Shown: positions 6,485 to 7,744 of the stretch, one piece after another
How the letters are laid out: each line of letters starts with the position of its first letter
Numbering within the stretch: position 1 is the first letter of the stretch
Assembly: GCA_900754435.1 (NCBI GenBank)
Contig: CAAECT010000137.1
Coordinates: 1-7,744 of the forward strand
Source: an uncultured Collinsella sp.
Lineage (GTDB): Bacteria; Actinomycetota; Coriobacteriia; Coriobacteriales; Coriobacteriaceae
Direction of reading: 5' to 3'
Length of the DNA: 7,744 nt
Notes under the pieces: model-generated
The model's input: the letters and a program-made list of their open reading frames with translations, nothing else
Told to the model about the DNA's origin: nothing
The model's database searches: none
Position numbers and translations under genes: made by a program

Positions 6485-6797
6485 GACGGCGGGCGTTGAG
6501 TTCGCCGGCAAGCTCGTCGAGGGTGATACCGTAGCGCTCAAGGGTTACGAGCAGGTGGTAGATCAGGTCGCCGGCCTCGTAGCGGATGTGATCGTGATCG
6601 TTATCCTTGCAGGCCATGATCACCTCGCTCGACTCCTCGGCAAGCTTTTTGAGCAGCTCATCCTCGACGTCGGTCAGCAGACGCGCGGTATAGCTTTCCT
6701 GCGGCGATGCATCACGACGACCGTGAATCACCTCGGCCAGACCTGTCAGCGTCTCTCCGATATTTCCATCCTGAACGTTTGCGGTGCGCACACCCAT
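6480..6797 (-). CDS. hisE: Phosphoribosyl-ATP pyrophosphohydrolase (HisE)
   Basis: HisE carries out the second step of histidine synthesis, splitting phosphoribosyl-ATP to phosphoribosyl-AMP and pyrophosphate. The 105-residue protein is a stand-alone HisE of the all-alpha NTP-pyrophosphatase (MazG-like) fold. Residues 36-41 are the conserved SYTARLL region. LLKKLAEESSEVIMACK (48-64) carries the metal-binding EExxE (Glu54/55/58), and EAGDLIYHLLVTL (74-86) carries ExxD (Glu74/Asp77). The ATG at 6797 has AAAGGA about 8 nt upstream. It lies 45 nt after the hisI stop and is the last gene of the hisF-hisI-hisE run. Many bacteria fuse HisI and HisE; here they are separate. The stop codon overlaps the inverted repeat shared with the convergent PHP gene. 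Confidence 0.95.
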   Translation of the reverse strand: MGVRTANVQDGNIGETLTGLAEVIHGRRDASPQESYTARLLTDVEDELLKKLAEESSEVIMACKDNDHDHIRYEAGDLIYHLLVTLERYGITLDELAGELNARRH

Positions 6798-6842
6798 AGT
6801 TCAATCCTTTCTGGTGGCCGAGCGTCTAATCGAGCGTCCGCC

Positions 6843-7172
6843 CTACGCGAGTTTCTTAAAGAAGCAGGTACGGTTGCCGGTGTGGCAAGCCGGACCCGGC
6901 GAGTCGACCTTGACCAGCAGCGTATCGCTATCGCAGTCGGCCCAGAGCTCCTTGACCTCTTGCATGTTGCCGCTCGTCGCACCCTTGTTCCAGAGCTCCT
7001 GGCGGCTACGGCTCCAAAACCACGTGGTACCGGTCTTGAGCGTCAGCCCCACCGACTCCTCGTTCATCCAGGCAACCATAAGCACCTCGCCGGTATCATA
7101 CTGCTGAACCACACAAGGAATCAGCCCACGGGCGTCGTACGTAAGATCAGACGCTTCTATTACCTCAGTCAT
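6843..7172 (-). CDS. hisI: Phosphoribosyl-AMP cyclohydrolase (HisI)
   Basis: HisI opens the adenine ring of phosphoribosyl-AMP to give ProFAR, the third step of histidine synthesis. It is a Zn- and Mg-dependent cytoplasmic enzyme. The 109-residue protein spans the family core: [12 protein letters not shown] (13-24), [11 protein letters not shown] (30-40), the signature [19 protein letters not shown] (51-69), the Mg/Zn cluster ADCDSD (78-83, with Cys80) and the zinc cysteines Cys96 and Cys103 (ACHTGNRTC). I choose the ATG at 7172, where GGGAG stands about 5 nt upstream; the adjoining ATG at 7175 would be too close to it. A further in-frame ATG at 7247 would add 25 residues unlike HisI, encoded by the palindromic element. 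It follows hisF after a 148-nt spacer. Confidence 0.95.
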   Translation of the reverse strand: MTEVIEASDLTYDARGLIPCVVQQYDTGEVLMVAWMNEESVGLTLKTGTTWFWSRSRQELWNKGATSGNMQEVKELWADCDSDTLLVKVDSPGPACHTGNRTCFFKKLA

Positions 7173-7216
7173 CATTTCTCCCAAGTCATAAACGAAACCC
7201 CACAGGTCGGCGAGGG

Positions 7217-7311
7217 TTGTCCAGGTGCCCGAGATTCCGAGCGACAAGCCCGACGACGCGTACTTAAGTACGCGAGGAGGGTTGGAGCCGGAAGGTCGGG
7301 TGCCTGGGCAA
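7217..7311. repeat. 95-nt nested palindrome between hisF and hisI
   Basis: A near-continuous hairpin fills most of the 148-nt hisF-hisI spacer. The outer stem pairs 7217-7239 (contains CCAGGTGCCCGA) with 7289-7311 (contains TCGGGTGCCTGG): 21 pairs with one 2-bp mismatch. The tip is the perfect 18-bp palindrome CGCGTACTTAAGTACGCG (7257-7274), and the middle arms pair partly. Three outer pairs are G·U on plus-strand RNA (7220/7308, 7226/7302, 7227/7301) and would be A·C on the his mRNA strand. No T-tract and no ORF are associated. It looks like an inserted intergenic palindromic repeat; a role in his mRNA processing or regulation is also possible. Confidence 0.7.
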
Positions 7312-7320
7312 GCCGCAGCG

Positions 7321-7744
7321 CTAAAAGTCCAGCCTGACAGGGATGCCCTGCGACGCCATATACTCCTTCACCTGGCGAATGCTGAAGGTTCCAAAGTGAA
7401 AGACGCTTGCCGCCAGTACGGCGTCGGCCTCGCCCTCAATCACACCCTCGGCAAAATGCTCGAGCGTGCCCACGCCGCCGCTTGCGATCACCGGAATCGG
7501 CACCGCGCGCGCCACGGCGCGGGTGAGCGCCAGGTCAAAGCCGGACTTGGTGCCGTCGCGATCCATGCTGGTCAGCAGGATCTCGCCGGCGCCGCGACGG
7601 GCCGCCTCCTCGGCCCACGCCACCGCGTCGATACCCGTGGCGTTGCGGCCTCCTGCGGTAAAGACTTCCAACTTGTCGGCACCGGATGCCCCGGGCAAAA
7701 CGACGCGCTTGGCATCGAGCGCCACGACCACGGCCTGTCTGCCA
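7321..7744 (-). CDS. hisF: Imidazole glycerol phosphate synthase subunit HisF (partial, C-terminal part)
   Basis: HisF is the (beta/alpha)8 cyclase subunit that, with HisH-derived ammonia, turns PRFAR into imidazole glycerol phosphate and AICAR. The window holds about 140 of some 250 residues; the gene enters from the right edge with [14 protein letters not shown]. Visible landmarks are the catalytic Asp in ALDAKR (equivalent to Asp130 of Thermotoga HisF), the [20 protein letters not shown] strand and loop with its conserved Asp, the phosphate-binding [18 protein letters not shown] and the closing VRLDF. A GTG at 7729-7731 is internal and not a start. The stop TAG lies at 7321-7323. It is followed by the palindromic spacer and hisI, so the run is probably one operon. 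Confidence 0.96.
   Translation of the reverse strand, partial: GRQAVVVALDAKRVVLPGASGADKLEVFTAGGRNATGIDAVAWAEEAARRGAGEILLTSMDRDGTKSGFDLALTRAVARAVPIPVIASGGVGTLEHFAEGVIEGEADAVLAASVFHFGTFSIRQVKEYMASQGIPVRLDF

Noticed and set aside
6843..7247. Extended hisI start at 7247
   Set aside because: The extra 25 residues come from the palindromic element and are unlike HisI N-termini; GGGAG is correctly placed for the ATG at 7172.
7321..7731. hisF starting at the GTG at 7731
   Set aside because: The frame stays open to the window edge and the preceding codons continue the HisF sequence ([13 protein letters not shown]), so the true start lies outside.

Overview
The window is GC-rich, densely coded, chromosomal housekeeping DNA. 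Codon preference, strong AGGAGG-type ribosome sites and the gene set (a DivIC/FtsB-type divisome protein with an Arg/Ser/Pro-rich N-terminus, a PHP-type histidinol phosphatase beside his genes, tandem-domain MazG) suggest a high-GC Gram-positive. My best guess is Coriobacteriia, of the Collinsella type. That assignment is inference from style and gene content, not from a marker gene. I see no transposase, phage gene, tRNA, rRNA or CRISPR array.

Layout. Positions 1-3112 are all minus strand. Enolase (eno, 3112-1823) has its own promoter region and an intrinsic terminator at 1719-1750. Past that terminator, an extended -10 promoter starts a second unit: a DivIC/FtsB-like septum protein (1627-866), then a Ppx/GppA exopolyphosphatase (from 845, running off the left edge). 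The Ppx/GppA frame is broken by one extra base in a run of seven T (coding strand). A second minus-strand unit runs 5253-3302: a stand-alone LarC C-terminal domain (nickel-pincer cofactor family), a YfcE-type phosphodiesterase and MazG, closed by a hairpin terminator at 3251-3297. The region 5254-5540 is a divergent intergenic space holding two strong inverted repeats. Facing right is the PHP histidinol phosphatase (5541-6452). It converges on a minus-strand his unit, hisF (partial, from the right edge), hisI and hisE, which ends at 6480.

How the genes fit together. HisF, HisI and HisE catalyse neighbouring steps of histidine synthesis (ring closure to IGP, PRA-cH hydrolysis, PRA-PH hydrolysis). 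The PHP phosphatase would supply the histinol-phosphate dephosphorylation step. Enolase is glycolytic. MazG and Ppx/GppA are nucleotide and polyphosphate/(p)ppGpp housekeeping enzymes.

The least ordinary material is non-coding: a stem of about 25 bp at 5358-5427, a 14-bp GC hairpin at 5464-5496 abutting a TACAAT box, a 95-nt nested palindrome inside the his operon at 7217-7311, an inverted repeat joining the stop codons of the convergent pair at 6452-6484, and two near-identical 13-mers flanking the eno -10 box. In the four structured elements every non-Watson-Crick pair I scored as part of a stem is G·U on plus-strand RNA. The orphan LarC2 and the ppx homopolymer frameshift are the main gene-level oddities. 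Nothing here proves a new system.
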